This document shows positions 8,031 to 16,584 of a stretch of 64,000 nucleotides of DNA, piece by piece (the first letter of the stretch is position 1; each line of letters begins with the position of its first letter). This DNA is from JBFLVU01 sp037444825 (GTDB lineage: Bacteria; Acidobacteriota; UBA4820; DSQY01): NCBI GenBank assembly GCA_037444825.1, contig JBBILR010000004.1, positions 1 through 64,000 on the forward strand. Reading direction: 5' to 3'. The position numbers and the translations under genes are program-made. Under the pieces are notes generated by a model, which was not told the DNA's origin, searched no databases, and was given only the letters and a program-made list of their open reading frames with translations.

Positions 8031-9878
8031 ATGGCCCTCAAGCCTCCCCTCGTCCTCGTGGTGGACGACGACCGGGCCGTCCTGGAGTGGATGGCCTCCT
8101 TGCTGGAAGGAGAAGGGTGGGAACTCCTCCGGGCGGACACGGGGGAGGAGGCCCTGCGCCTGGCCCGGGAGCACCCCCCGGACGTGGCGGTGCTGGACGT
8201 GAAACTGCCCGGCCTCTCGGGCCGGGAGGTCTGCCGGATCCTCAAAGAAGACCCCCGTTTCGGCCACCCCTTGGTCATGCACGTCACCGGCGTGTACACC
8301 CGGCCGGATGAGGCCGCCCGGGCCCTCACGGAGGACGCCGACGACTACCTCGTCCACCCGCTGGACTCGCGGGTCTTCGTGGCCCGGGTGCGGGCGCTGC
8401 TCCGCCTGAAGGCGGCGGAGGAAGCCCTCCGGGAAGAGGCGGACCGCCGGCGCGAGCTGGAGACCATCGTGAACCGGAGCCCCGCCGTGGTCTTCCTGTG
8501 GCGCCAGGAGCCCGGGTGGCCGGTGGTCTTCGTCTCGGAGAACGTCTCCCGGTGGGGCTACCGGGCCGAGGAGTTTTTGTCGGGCGGGCGGCCCTTCTCC
8601 TCCCTGATCCACCCGGAGGACCGGCCCCGCCTCGAGGCGGAGCTGAGGGCCTTCGAGGAACGGGGCGCGCGGGAGTTCCTGCAGGTCTACCGCGTCGTCA
8701 CCGCCGACGGGAAGGTCCGGTGGGTGGAGGACCGGACGGCGGTTCGGGAGAGGGGGAGCGGCCCGGCTTTGCACGAAGGGATTCTCCTGGACGTCACCGA
8801 GGCGAGGGAGGCGGAGGCGGAGCGGCTCCTGCTCTGGACGGCCATCGAAGAGGGCGACCCCGCGGTGATCGTCACCGACGCCGACGCCAACATCCGCTAC
8901 GTGAACCCCGCCTTCGAGCGGGTCACGGGGTACGCCAAGGGAGAGGTCCTGGGGAAGAACCCCCGCCTCCTCCAGAGCGGCCGCCACGACAAGGCCTTCT
9001 ACGAGGCCCTGTGGAAGGACCTCACCGCCGGAAGGACCTGGAGGGGGACCTTCGTCAACCGGCGGAAGGACGGGAGCCTCTACCACGAGGCCGCGGTCAT
9101 CGGCCCGGTGCGGGACGCCGCGGGAAGGACCGCCGCGTACGTGGCGGTGAAGCAGGACGTGACGCGGGAGCGGGAGCTGGAGGAGCGGGCGCGGAAGGCG
9201 GAGGAGATGGCCCGCGTGGGGCGGCTCACCCAGGGCCTGGCCCACGAGATCCGCAACCCCCTCTTCGCCATCGAGGTGAACGCCGCCCTCCTCCAGCGGG
9301 CGGACTCCCTGGGGCCCGAGGCGGAGCAGGCCCTCCGCTTCGTCCGGGAGCACGTGGCGCGCCTCGGCGCGCTCATCCAGGACGTCCTGGAGCTGGGGGC
9401 GCCGGCGCAGGGGGAGGCCTTGGAGCCCTGCGCCGTCCGGTCCCTCCTGGAGGAGTCCGTGGCCCACCTCGCCAGCGTGCTCCCGCGGGCCGCCGCCCGG
9501 GTCACGGTGCAGGCGGCGGGACTCGAGGCGCCGGTGAGGGTCCTCCGCCACGGGGTGGTCCGGGCCCTCTGCCACCTCCTCCAGAACGCCGCCGAGGCCG
9601 ACCCCCACGGCGAGATCCTCCTCATTGCCGCCGAGGAGGAGGGCGCGGCGGTTCTCAGGGTTCTGGACCGTGGCCCCGGCCTGCCTCTGGAACTGGGGGA
9701 GAAGATCTTCGAGCCCTTCGTCAGCGGGAAGGCCGGTCGGCGCGGCCTCGGACTGGCCCTGGCCCGGCGGTACGCCGAGCGGAGCGGGGGGTCCCTCTCG
9801 GCGGAAAACCGCACCCCGCCCCCGGGGGCGGTCTTCACCCTGAGGCTTCCCCTTTCCCCGTCACCGCCCGCTTCGTGA
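8031..9878 (+). CDS. Hybrid kinase: receiver + two PAS + histidine kinase
   Basis: A 615-residue protein starting 6 nt after the previous kinase. An N-terminal receiver domain (about 1-125) keeps the acidic triad (VDDD) and the phospho-acceptor Asp56 in AVLDVKLPG. Two PAS domains follow (about 140-260 and 270-390). The HisKA box GLAHEIRNPLFAI has His405, and an ATPase domain closes the protein (DRGPGLP, GRRGLGLAL). The receiver's normally invariant Lys before Pro is His here (DYLVHP, near residue 108), so signalling through this receiver may be altered. An N-terminal receiver on a kinase usually means the kinase is itself controlled by phosphotransfer, plausibly from one of the two upstream kinases (inference). 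No output regulator is adjacent. Confidence 0.9.
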   Translation: MALKPPLVLVVDDDRAVLEWMASLLEGEGWELLRADTGEEALRLAREHPPDVAVLDVKLPGLSGREVCRILKEDPRFGHPLVMHVTGVYTRPDEAARALTEDADDYLVHPLDSRVFVARVRALLRLKAAEEALREEADRRRELETIVNRSPAVVFLWRQEPGWPVVFVSENVSRWGYRAEEFLSGGRPFSSLIHPEDRPRLEAELRAFEERGAREFLQVYRVVTADGKVRWVEDRTAVRERGSGPALHEGILLDVTEAREAEAERLLLWTAIEEGDPAVIVTDADANIRYVNPAFERVTGYAKGEVLGKNPRLLQSGRHDKAFYEALWKDLTAGRTWRGTFVNRRKDGSLYHEAAVIGPVRDAAGRTAAYVAVKQDVTRERELEERARKAEEMARVGRLTQGLAHEIRNPLFAIEVNAALLQRADSLGPEAEQALRFVREHVARLGALIQDVLELGAPAQGEALEPCAVRSLLEESVAHLASVLPRAAARVTVQAAGLEAPVRVLRHGVVRALCHLLQNAAEADPHGEILLIAAEEEGAAVLRVLDRGPGLPLELGEKIFEPFVSGKAGRRGLGLALARRYAERSGGSLSAENRTPPPGAVFTLRLPLSPSPPAS

Positions 9879-9932
9879 GCCGGGGTCCGTGGAGGGGATC
9901 GGACCTTGGCGGCGGACCTGCCCGCTGGGTTC

Positions 9933-10832
9933 TCAGGGGTGGTGGTCTTCGGTTCGCAACGAAAAACCCCCGCCGAGGGCGCAGAGGGCCATGCCCAGGC
10001 AGAAAACCAGGAGAACCTCCGGGGGGGTGAGGTAGCGGTGGGAGAGGTAGCCGAGAAAGAGGGCGCCGCCGCGGGCGAAGCGGGCGAAGAGGAGGTGGAC
10101 GCCGGCGAGCCCGGCGAGGGCCAACAGCCCGGAGAGGCCGCCGAGGATGAGGCCCCCGGCCACGAAGGGGCCCCTCAGGCTCCATTCCGTGGCTCCCACG
10201 AAGCGGAGGATGGCGATCTCCTCCTTGCGGGAGAGAGCGATGATCCGGGTCACCGCCGCCATGGTGAAGACGGCGGCGGCGGAGAGGGCGGCGAAGAGCA
10301 TCCCCCCCAACAGGCGGACGAAGCGGTTGTAGTCCCTCAGCTTCTCCACCCAGTCCCAGTCAAAGAGGACCTGTTCCACCCCTGGGAGCCGCCGGGCCTC
10401 CTCCAGGAGGCGGCGAACCTTTTCCAGATCCACCGGGGGCCTCAGCTTCAGGGAAAGGGACGGGGGAAGGGGGTTCTCGTTCAGGGCCGCCGCCGCGGAG
10501 CCGAAGGCCGGCGAAATCCTGGCCAGCTCTGCGAGGGCTTCGTCGGCGCTCACCGGACGGACGGAAAGGACGCGAGGGTCGGCGGCGAACCTGGCCGCCA
10601 AGGCGTCCATTTGGGAGGGGGGGAGGCCGTCGGCCAGAAAGAGGCGCACCTCCAGGTTCTGCTGCCAGGAGGCGACGAGGTCCGACACGTTGCCGGTGAG
10701 GTAGAGGGAGAAGGCCAGCACGAAGAGGGAGAGGAAGACGATGAAAAGGGCGAAGGCGTGGAGGGCCTTGTGGCGGAGGACGGCCAGGGCCCCTTCCTTC
10801 AAAAAAAAGAGGAGCGTGCGCAGAAACCCCAT
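9933..10832 (-). CDS. ftsX: Cell division protein FtsX
   Basis: A 299-residue four-helix permease-like protein. A cytoplasmic N-tail precedes TM1 (about 22-46). A periplasmic loop (about 50-180) has the FtsX pattern EVRLFLADGLPPSQMDALAA and PGVEQVLFDWDWVEKL. Three further membrane segments lie near 182-205, 222-250 and 275-295. FtsX with the ATPase FtsE forms a complex that activates periplasmic peptidoglycan hydrolases at the septum. Normally ftsE and ftsX overlap in one operon. Here ftsX is on the opposite strand and the two start codons face each other across 121 nt. The assignment rests on the loop signature and on having ftsE as the neighbour. Confidence 0.9.
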   Translation of the reverse strand: MGFLRTLLFFLKEGALAVLRHKALHAFALFIVFLSLFVLAFSLYLTGNVSDLVASWQQNLEVRLFLADGLPPSQMDALAARFAADPRVLSVRPVSADEALAELARISPAFGSAAAALNENPLPPSLSLKLRPPVDLEKVRRLLEEARRLPGVEQVLFDWDWVEKLRDYNRFVRLLGGMLFAALSAAAVFTMAAVTRIIALSRKEEIAILRFVGATEWSLRGPFVAGGLILGGLSGLLALAGLAGVHLLFARFARGGALFLGYLSHRYLTPPEVLLVFCLGMALCALGGGFSLRTEDHHP

Positions 10833-10953
10833 GGCGGGGCCAGGGTAGCAGAGGCCGGTCCGCGGGGGAAAGGGCCGGAGTTTTCCTCTTCGCGGAGAGG
10901 CGACCTTTCCGCCGCCGGCGACTCCTGGGGTATCCTGCCTCCGGGAGAGAACG

Positions 10954-11616
10954 GTGATTCGCTTCTACAACGTGGACAAGGTTTACCGGGGGGAGGTCCA
11001 CGCCCTGAGGGGCGTGACCTTCACCATCCACCCCCGGCAGTTCTGCTTCGTCACCGGGTCCTCCGGGGCCGGCAAGAGCACCCTGCTCAAGATGGTCATC
11101 CGGGAGGAGCGGCCCACACAGGGCCAGATCGTCGTCAACGGGAGGAACCTCGACGGCCTCAGCCGGCGCCAGATGCCCTACTTCCGGCGGCGGTTGGGGG
11201 TGGTCTTCCAGGACTTCCGCCTCATTCCCACGCGGACGGTCTACGAGAACGTCACCCTCCTTCTCACCCTCCAGGGGGTGCCCGAAAGGGAGCGCCGGCG
11301 GCGGGCCTTCGAAGCCCTGCGGTGGGTGGGGCTCCAGAGCCGTATGGCCGCCTTCCCCGAACAGCTCTCCGGGGGGGAACAGCAGCGGGTGGCCATCGCC
11401 CGCGCCCTCATCAACCGGCCGGTGATCCTGCTGGCCGACGAACCCACGGGGAACCTGGACCCCGACCTGGCCCGGGAGATCCTGGCCCTCTTCAAGGAGG
11501 TGAACGCGGCGGGGACCACCGTGGTGGTGGCCACCCACGACAAGTCCCTCATCGCCGAGTTCGGCGGGCGGGTGCTCATCCTCGACAAGGGCCGCCTGCT
11601 GGACGACGGGGAGTGA
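10954..11616 (+). CDS. ftsE: Cell division ATP-binding protein FtsE
   Basis: A 220-residue ABC ATPase starting with GTG at 10954 behind a GGGAGAG ribosome site. It has Walker A GSSGAGKST (about 36-44), Q-loop VVFQDFRLIPTRTVYENV, signature LSGGEQQR, Walker B VILLADEPTGNLD and the H-loop ATHD. The sequence FRLIPTRTVYENV is typical of FtsE rather than of lipoprotein exporters. The partner ftsX is divergent on the other side of a 121-nt intergenic region, so the pair could share a bidirectional regulatory region instead of being translationally coupled. Confidence 0.92.
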   Translation: MIRFYNVDKVYRGEVHALRGVTFTIHPRQFCFVTGSSGAGKSTLLKMVIREERPTQGQIVVNGRNLDGLSRRQMPYFRRRLGVVFQDFRLIPTRTVYENVTLLLTLQGVPERERRRRAFEALRWVGLQSRMAAFPEQLSGGEQQRVAIARALINRPVILLADEPTGNLDPDLAREILALFKEVNAAGTTVVVATHDKSLIAEFGGRVLILDKGRLLDDGE

Positions 11617-11628
11617 GGAAACCGCCGC

Positions 11629-11656
11629 TTGCAATGGGCGACTGATTCGCTAAACT
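11629..11656 (+). promoter_or_regulatory. Sigma-70-type promoter of the cytochrome/NrfD operon
   Basis: TTGCAA (11629-11634) and TAAACT (11651-11656) are separated by 16 nt, just after the ftsE stop and about 40 nt before the 13-heme cytochrome start. Both hexamers match the sigma-70 consensus at 4 of 6 positions. The site is also locally A/T-rich, which stands out in this GC-rich sequence. Confidence 0.5.
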
Positions 11657-11693
11657 ATTCGACGTTCCTGGGGGGAGGAACGGGGGAGGGTCC

Positions 11694-13505
11694 ATGGGCG
11701 AACCGCGCCGGACGAGACCTTTGTACCACAACAGCGTCAGCTACTTCGGCGGCCTCGTGGTGGCCGCCACCTTCCTGCTCATCGCCTTTTCCCTGATCCT
11801 CCAGTTCGGGTTCCAGCGGACGAGCCCTTACCTCGGCATCTTCACCTATATGGTCTTCCCGGCTTTCCTCACGGCCGGGGCGCTGCTCTTCCTTTACGGC
11901 ATGCGCCGGGAGAGCCTGCGGCGGCGGCGGGAAGGCTCGCCGGAGGAGCCTCCCTACCCGAAGCTCGACCTCAACGACCCGCGGCAACGCCGCCGCTTCG
12001 CCCGCTGGATGGTGGGAGGGTTCCTCGGAGCGATCCTTCTCGGCTTCGTGGCCTACAACGCCTTCCTCTTCACCGAGTCGGTGACCTTTTGCGGGAAGGT
12101 CTGCCACACGGTGATGGAGCCGGAGTTCGCGGCCTACCTCCACTCCCCCCACGCGAGGGTGCGGTGCGTGGAGTGCCACGTGGGCTCCGGGGCCTCCTGG
12201 TACGTGAAGTCGAAGATGTCCGGATCCCGGCAGGTCCTGGCGGTGGCCCTGCACACCTACGAGACCCCCATCCCGGTCCCGGTGAAAAACCTGCGGCCCG
12301 CCCGGGAAACCTGCGAGGAGTGCCACTGGCCGGCGAAGTTCTACGGGGCCCAGCTCCTCCAGATTCCCCACTTCCGGTACGACGAGGCGAACACCGCCGA
12401 GCAGGTGAGCCTGGTGCTCAAGACCGGCGGGGGGGACCCCCGGCTGGGCGCCCAGGCGGGGATCCACTGGCACATGATCCTGGCCAACACCGTCACCTTC
12501 GCCACCGACGACGAGAAGCTCCAGACCATCCCCTACGTGCACGTCCGGCGCCACGACGGCACCGAGGAGACCTACACCGCCGACGGCCGGGAAATCCCCC
12601 CGGAGAAGCTGGCGGCGATGACCCGGAGGTCCATGGACTGCATGGACTGCCACAACCGCCCCACCCACGTCTTCCCCGCCCCCGAATCGGCGGTGGACCA
12701 GGCCCTGGCCTCCGGGATCCTGGACCCCTCCCTTCCCTGGATCAAGAAGGTGGCGGTGGACGCGCTCGTTCGGGAGTACCCCGACCGGGAGTCCGCCCAC
12801 CGGGGCCTGGCGGAGGAGATCCGCGGCTTCTACGGCAAGAACTACCCCGCCTTGGCGAAGGAGCGGGCGGCGGCCGTGGACCGGGCCGTGGAGGCCGTAA
12901 GCGCCATCTACGATCGCAGCGTCTTTCCCGCCATGAAGGTCAACTGGAAGACCTACGCCAGCAACATCGGCCACCGGAACTGGCCCGGCTGCTTCCGCTG
13001 CCATGACGGGCGCCACCGCTCCCCGTCGGGCAAGGTCCTCTCCATGGACTGCGCCCTCTGCCACACCCTCCCCCAGCGGGGGCCCCGCACCCCCCTGGGC
13101 CAGCTCCTCCCCGTCTCCGGCCAGAATTGGCACCCCTGGGAACTGAAGGGCAAGCACGCGGAGATTCTCTGCAACCGGTGCCACGCGGCGGGCTACCGGG
13201 CGCCCTCCGACTGCGCCGAATGCCACCGGATGGATTCAGCGGCCCCCATGATGGCCATGGGGTGTGACACCTGCCACGCCAAGCCCCAGGAAATCCTTCC
13301 CCTCAACGACTGCAAGGGCTGCCACGAGGGGCTGAAGGGACTCCACCGGAAGGGGGCCCACCCCGACCTCGACTGCACCTCCTGCCACAAGCCCCACGCC
13401 TGGAAGGTCACCGACCGGAAGCCCTGCGAGGCGTGCCACGAGGACCGCAGGACCCACTACGAAAAGGACGGCCCCTGCGCCGACTGCCACGATTTCCGAA
13501 GTTGA
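11694..13505 (+). CDS. Membrane-anchored multiheme cytochrome c with NapC/NirT-like core (13 heme sites)
   Basis: A 603-residue protein with three N-terminal hydrophobic segments (about 18-43, 48-68 and 103-128) followed by a heme-rich domain. Reading gives twelve CXXCH motifs plus a first motif CGKVCH, which has three residues between the cysteines. The first four sites, in a NapC/NirT-like arrangement, would take electrons from membrane quinol. The remaining nine, clustered after about residue 430, form a wire-like tail. It is the first gene of a seven-gene respiratory operon. The likely role is quinol oxidation or reduction coupled to the ferredoxin/NrfD modules downstream. No catalytic site for a named substrate was seen. 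The ATG at 11694 follows the GGGGGAGG ribosome site. Confidence 0.88.
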   Translation: MGEPRRTRPLYHNSVSYFGGLVVAATFLLIAFSLILQFGFQRTSPYLGIFTYMVFPAFLTAGALLFLYGMRRESLRRRREGSPEEPPYPKLDLNDPRQRRRFARWMVGGFLGAILLGFVAYNAFLFTESVTFCGKVCHTVMEPEFAAYLHSPHARVRCVECHVGSGASWYVKSKMSGSRQVLAVALHTYETPIPVPVKNLRPARETCEECHWPAKFYGAQLLQIPHFRYDEANTAEQVSLVLKTGGGDPRLGAQAGIHWHMILANTVTFATDDEKLQTIPYVHVRRHDGTEETYTADGREIPPEKLAAMTRRSMDCMDCHNRPTHVFPAPESAVDQALASGILDPSLPWIKKVAVDALVREYPDRESAHRGLAEEIRGFYGKNYPALAKERAAAVDRAVEAVSAIYDRSVFPAMKVNWKTYASNIGHRNWPGCFRCHDGRHRSPSGKVLSMDCALCHTLPQRGPRTPLGQLLPVSGQNWHPWELKGKHAEILCNRCHAAGYRAPSDCAECHRMDSAAPMMAMGCDTCHAKPQEILPLNDCKGCHEGLKGLHRKGAHPDLDCTSCHKPHAWKVTDRKPCEACHEDRRTHYEKDGPCADCHDFRS

Positions 13506-13528
13506 AAGGGGGGATGGGGAGGAGTCCC

Positions 13529-13987
13529 ATGGAGCGGTTTCGAGACCAAGAACACCTGCTTCGTCTGGCGGGCCTCTTCGCGGCGGGCTTCGCCCTCTTC
13601 CTGGTGGTCCGGTGGGTCCTGATCCCCGGAGACTTCGGGGTGTACGGCCACTTCCGGGCCGGGGCCGTCGCGGACAACGCCGCCAGACCCCTGCGCTACG
13701 CCGGGCGCCAGGCCTGCGGCGACTGCCACGGGGAGATCCTGGAGGCGAGGAAGGGGTCCCGCCACGAAGAAGTGGGGTGCGAGGCCTGCCACGGGCCCCT
13801 CCGGGCCCACGCCGAGGACCCGGAGGCGGCCAAAGCCCAGAAGCCCGACGGGGGGAAGGTCTGCCTGGTCTGCCACACGGCCAACGTCGCCAAGCCCGAG
13901 GGCTTCCCGGCGGTGGAGCCAAAGGAGCACGCCGGCGGGGAGCCGTGCGGAAGCTGCCACAAACCTCACCATCCAGAGATTTCCTAG
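13529..13987 (+). CDS. Membrane-anchored tetraheme cytochrome c
   Basis: About 152 residues with one N-terminal membrane helix (about 9-31) and four heme sites CGDCH, CEACH, CLVCH and CGSCH. I preferred the ATG at 13529 because GGGGAGGAG lies at good spacing before it; an in-frame ATG at 13514 would add five residues. The gene sits 23 nt after the 13-heme cytochrome and 10 nt before a Tat-exported iron-sulfur protein, so it is probably an electron carrier between these periplasmic partners. Confidence 0.85.
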   Translation: MERFRDQEHLLRLAGLFAAGFALFLVVRWVLIPGDFGVYGHFRAGAVADNAARPLRYAGRQACGDCHGEILEARKGSRHEEVGCEACHGPLRAHAEDPEAAKAQKPDGGKVCLVCHTANVAKPEGFPAVEPKEHAGGEPCGSCHKPHHPEIS

Positions 13988-13997
13988 GGGGCGCCCC

Positions 13998-14762
13998 ATG
14001 GAGGAGACCCGCCGCCAGTTCCTGAAGCAATCCGGCGTGACCGTACTGTTGACGGGGGCCGCCGCCCTGGCCTGGGACCACCTATTGGCGGGCGAGCCGG
14101 AGAAGGCGCCAAACTACAAGATGGCCGACCACTGGTGGGCCCTGGCCCTCGACGTGGAGAAGTGCATCGGCTGCGGAAACTGCGTGAGGGCCTGCAAGGC
14201 CGAAAACGACGTGCCCTTGGAGCCCTTCTACTTCCGCACGTGGGTGGAGCGGTACCACGTCACCGAGGAGGATCCGGAGCACCCCCAGGTGGACTCCCCC
14301 AACGGGGGGTACGACGGCTTTCCCGAGCGCTACCGGGCCGGGGACGGGTCCAAGAACTTCTTCGTCCCCAAGCTGTGCAACCACTGCGCGCACTCCCCCT
14401 GCGTCCAGGTCTGCCCCGTGGGTGCCACCTTCGAGACCCCCGACGGGGTGGTCCTCGTGGACAAGAGCTACTGCCTGGGGTGCCGGTACTGCGTCCAGGC
14501 CTGCCCTTACGGCTGCCGCTTCATCGACCCGCGGACCCAGACCGTGGACAAGTGCTCCCTCTGTTACCACCGGATCACCAAAGGGCTCACCACCGCCTGC
14601 TGCGAGACGTGTCCCACCGGCGCCCGGACGCTGGGCGATTTGAAAGACCCCCGGGACCCCATCCACGAGTTCCTTTCCAAGAACAAGGTCCACGTGCTCA
14701 AGCCTCAATTGGCCACGGGATCCAAGGCCTTCTACAAGGGCCTCGACGGAACGGTTCGGTAG
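13998..14762 (+). CDS. Tat-exported 4x[4Fe-4S] ferredoxin subunit (HybA/NrfC/DsrO-like)
   Basis: A 254-residue protein. The N-terminus RRQFLKQSGVTVLLTGAAAL is a twin-arginine signal. Four cysteine clusters follow (CIGCGNCVRAC, CNHCAHSPCVQVC, CLGCRYCVQAC, and CSLCYH with CCETC), the standard arrangement for the electron-transfer subunit that pairs with an NrfD-type membrane protein. The NrfD gene begins 12 nt downstream. It should shuttle electrons between the quinol-reactive membrane subunit and the cytochromes in the periplasm. In homologous complexes a molybdopterin or other catalytic subunit would be nearby; none is present in this locus. Confidence 0.92.
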   Translation: MEETRRQFLKQSGVTVLLTGAAALAWDHLLAGEPEKAPNYKMADHWWALALDVEKCIGCGNCVRACKAENDVPLEPFYFRTWVERYHVTEEDPEHPQVDSPNGGYDGFPERYRAGDGSKNFFVPKLCNHCAHSPCVQVCPVGATFETPDGVVLVDKSYCLGCRYCVQACPYGCRFIDPRTQTVDKCSLCYHRITKGLTTACCETCPTGARTLGDLKDPRDPIHEFLSKNKVHVLKPQLATGSKAFYKGLDGTVR

Positions 14763-14774
14763 AGGGAGGGCGCC

Positions 14775-15962
14775 ATGGACATGGAAAGCCTGCTGCACGC
14801 CGTCCAGGGCTTCATGTACCCCAACGAGATCGAGCTCCAGTGGAGCATCCTCATCGTCCTCTACCCTTTCATCACCGGACTGGTGGCGGGGGCCTTCATC
14901 CTGGCCTCGCTGGAGCGGGTCTTCAACGTGGAGGCGGTGAAGCCCACCTACCGGCTGGCCCTCCTCACGGCGCTGGCCTTTCTCCTCGTGGCCCCCCTGC
15001 CCCTCCAGCTCCACCTGGGCCACCCGGAGCGCTCCTTCGAAATGTACCTGACCCCCCACACCACCTCCGCCATGGCCATGTTTGGCTTCGTGTACCTCTG
15101 GTACCTCATGGCCGTGCTGGTCTTGGAAATCTGGCTGGACTACCGGAGGGACATCGTCCTGCTGGCCCGTCAAAGCCGGGGGTGGAAGAAGACGCTCTAC
15201 CGGGTCCTGGCCCTCGGGTCGGACAACCTCAGCGAGCGCTCCCTGGCCCTGGACGACAAGGTGGGCCGGTTCATCACCGTCGTCGGCATCCCCTCCGCCT
15301 TCCTCCTGCACGGGTACGTGGGCTTCATCTTCGGCTCCATCAAGGCCAACCCCTGGTGGTCCACCCCCCTCATGCCCATCGTCTTCCTCTTTTCGGCCGT
15401 GGTCTCGGGCATCGCCCTGGTGATGCTGATGTACATGCTGGTGTCCTGGATCCGGCAGACCGCCCTCGACATGCGGTGCCTCGACACCATCGCCCGCTAC
15501 TTCCTCTACGCCTTCCTCATCGATTTCTCCCTCGAAATGCTCGACCTCGTCCACCGGATCTACGAGGCCGACGAGTCCTTCAAGACCCTAGACTTCATGG
15601 TCCACACCAAGCTCTACACCTCCCAGGTTATCCTTCAGATCGTCCTGGGGACGGTGATTCCCATCACCCTCGTCTCCCTGACGCAGCTCGTGACGATGAC
15701 CGAGCGCGCTCGGAAGAGTCTCTACGGCATCTCGGGCGTCCTCGCGCTGGCCGGGATCTTCGCCATGCGGTGGAACGTGGTGATCGGAGGCCAGCTCTTC
15801 TCGAAGAGCCTTCTGGGCTACACTACGTACAAGATGGGCTTCGCCACGCGGGAGGGGCTCCTGCCGGCCATCCTGCTCCTGGTTCTCCCCTTCGTCCTCC
15901 TCTACGTGCTGGTCCGCCTGCTGCCGCCGTGGCCGGAGGCCGCTCCGGCCAAGGAGCCATAG
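14775..15962 (+). CDS. NrfD/PsrC-family quinol-interacting membrane subunit (first copy)
   Basis: A 395-residue membrane protein with about nine hydrophobic segments. It contains the NrfD hallmarks of an early acidic residue in a helix (YPFITGLVAGAFILASLERVF) and LHLGHPERSFEMYLTPHTTSA. The family binds menaquinone or ubiquinone and passes electrons to or from a partner ferredoxin, here encoded directly upstream. It differs clearly from the second NrfD-like protein of the locus (17522..18766), so the two copies are not a recent duplication. Confidence 0.9.
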   Translation: MDMESLLHAVQGFMYPNEIELQWSILIVLYPFITGLVAGAFILASLERVFNVEAVKPTYRLALLTALAFLLVAPLPLQLHLGHPERSFEMYLTPHTTSAMAMFGFVYLWYLMAVLVLEIWLDYRRDIVLLARQSRGWKKTLYRVLALGSDNLSERSLALDDKVGRFITVVGIPSAFLLHGYVGFIFGSIKANPWWSTPLMPIVFLFSAVVSGIALVMLMYMLVSWIRQTALDMRCLDTIARYFLYAFLIDFSLEMLDLVHRIYEADESFKTLDFMVHTKLYTSQVILQIVLGTVIPITLVSLTQLVTMTERARKSLYGISGVLALAGIFAMRWNVVIGGQLFSKSLLGYTTYKMGFATREGLLPAILLLVLPFVLLYVLVRLLPPWPEAAPAKEP

Positions 15963-15975
15963 AAGGGAGGTCGGG

Positions 15976-16584
15976 ATGGGAATTCGAGGTGGAGATTGGA
16001 TCCGCCGTCAGCGGTTGGGGGGCGTGCCCGCCTGGGGGGCGCTCCTCGCCGCTTGTTTCGCCGCCTCCTGGCTGGGAGCCCAGACTCCGCCCCCGAGGGA
16101 AACGGCACCGACCGCCGGCGAAGGCCAACCGCCGGGCGCCGAGGAGATCCAAGTACCGCCGCCGCCCTTCACCGAAGGGATTTTTCCCTGCACCCAGTGC
16201 CACGACGGCAAGACGGTTCCCCTGAACACCCGTCCCCGAAATCTGGTGGACATGCACGACGACGTCGTCCTACGCCACGGCACCGACCGGTGGTGCCTCG
16301 ACTGCCACAGCGCGGACCAGAGGGACCACCTCCACCTGGTGGACGGGCGGCTCATCGGCTTTTCGGAATCGTACCTCCTTTGCGGGCAGTGCCACGGGGA
16401 CAAGCTGCGCGACTGGAAGGTGGGCGTCCACGGCAAGCGAACGGGGTCCTGGAACGGCCAGAAGCGGTACCTCCTCTGCGTGCACTGCCACAACCCGCAC
16501 AGCCCGCGCTTCGCCCCCCTCAAGCCGCTGCCGCCGCCCGTCCCCCCCAAGGAGATCGTCCCCACGAAAGGCGGCACGCCATGA
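15976..16584 (+). CDS. Exported tetraheme cytochrome c
   Basis: A 202-residue protein with an N-terminal signal or anchor (about 18-36), a Pro-rich linker, and four heme sites CTQCH, CLDCH, CGQCH and CVHCH. Extra histidines (HLHLVDG, HGKRTGSW) may be distal ligands. Its stop overlaps the start of the next ferredoxin gene (ATGA at 16581), linking it to the second ferredoxin/NrfD pair, in the way DsrJ accompanies DsrO and DsrP. It has four sites rather than the three of DsrJ. Confidence 0.85.
   Translation: MGIRGGDWIRRQRLGGVPAWGALLAACFAASWLGAQTPPPRETAPTAGEGQPPGAEEIQVPPPPFTEGIFPCTQCHDGKTVPLNTRPRNLVDMHDDVVLRHGTDRWCLDCHSADQRDHLHLVDGRLIGFSESYLLCGQCHGDKLRDWKVGVHGKRTGSWNGQKRYLLCVHCHNPHSPRFAPLKPLPPPVPPKEIVPTKGGTP

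Noticed and set aside
5712..9608. Very long open frame on the minus strand opposite the kinases
   Set aside because: The plus strand carries three clear histidine kinases. The minus-strand product is Gly/Pro/His-rich with no domain, as expected for the shadow of GC-rich genes.
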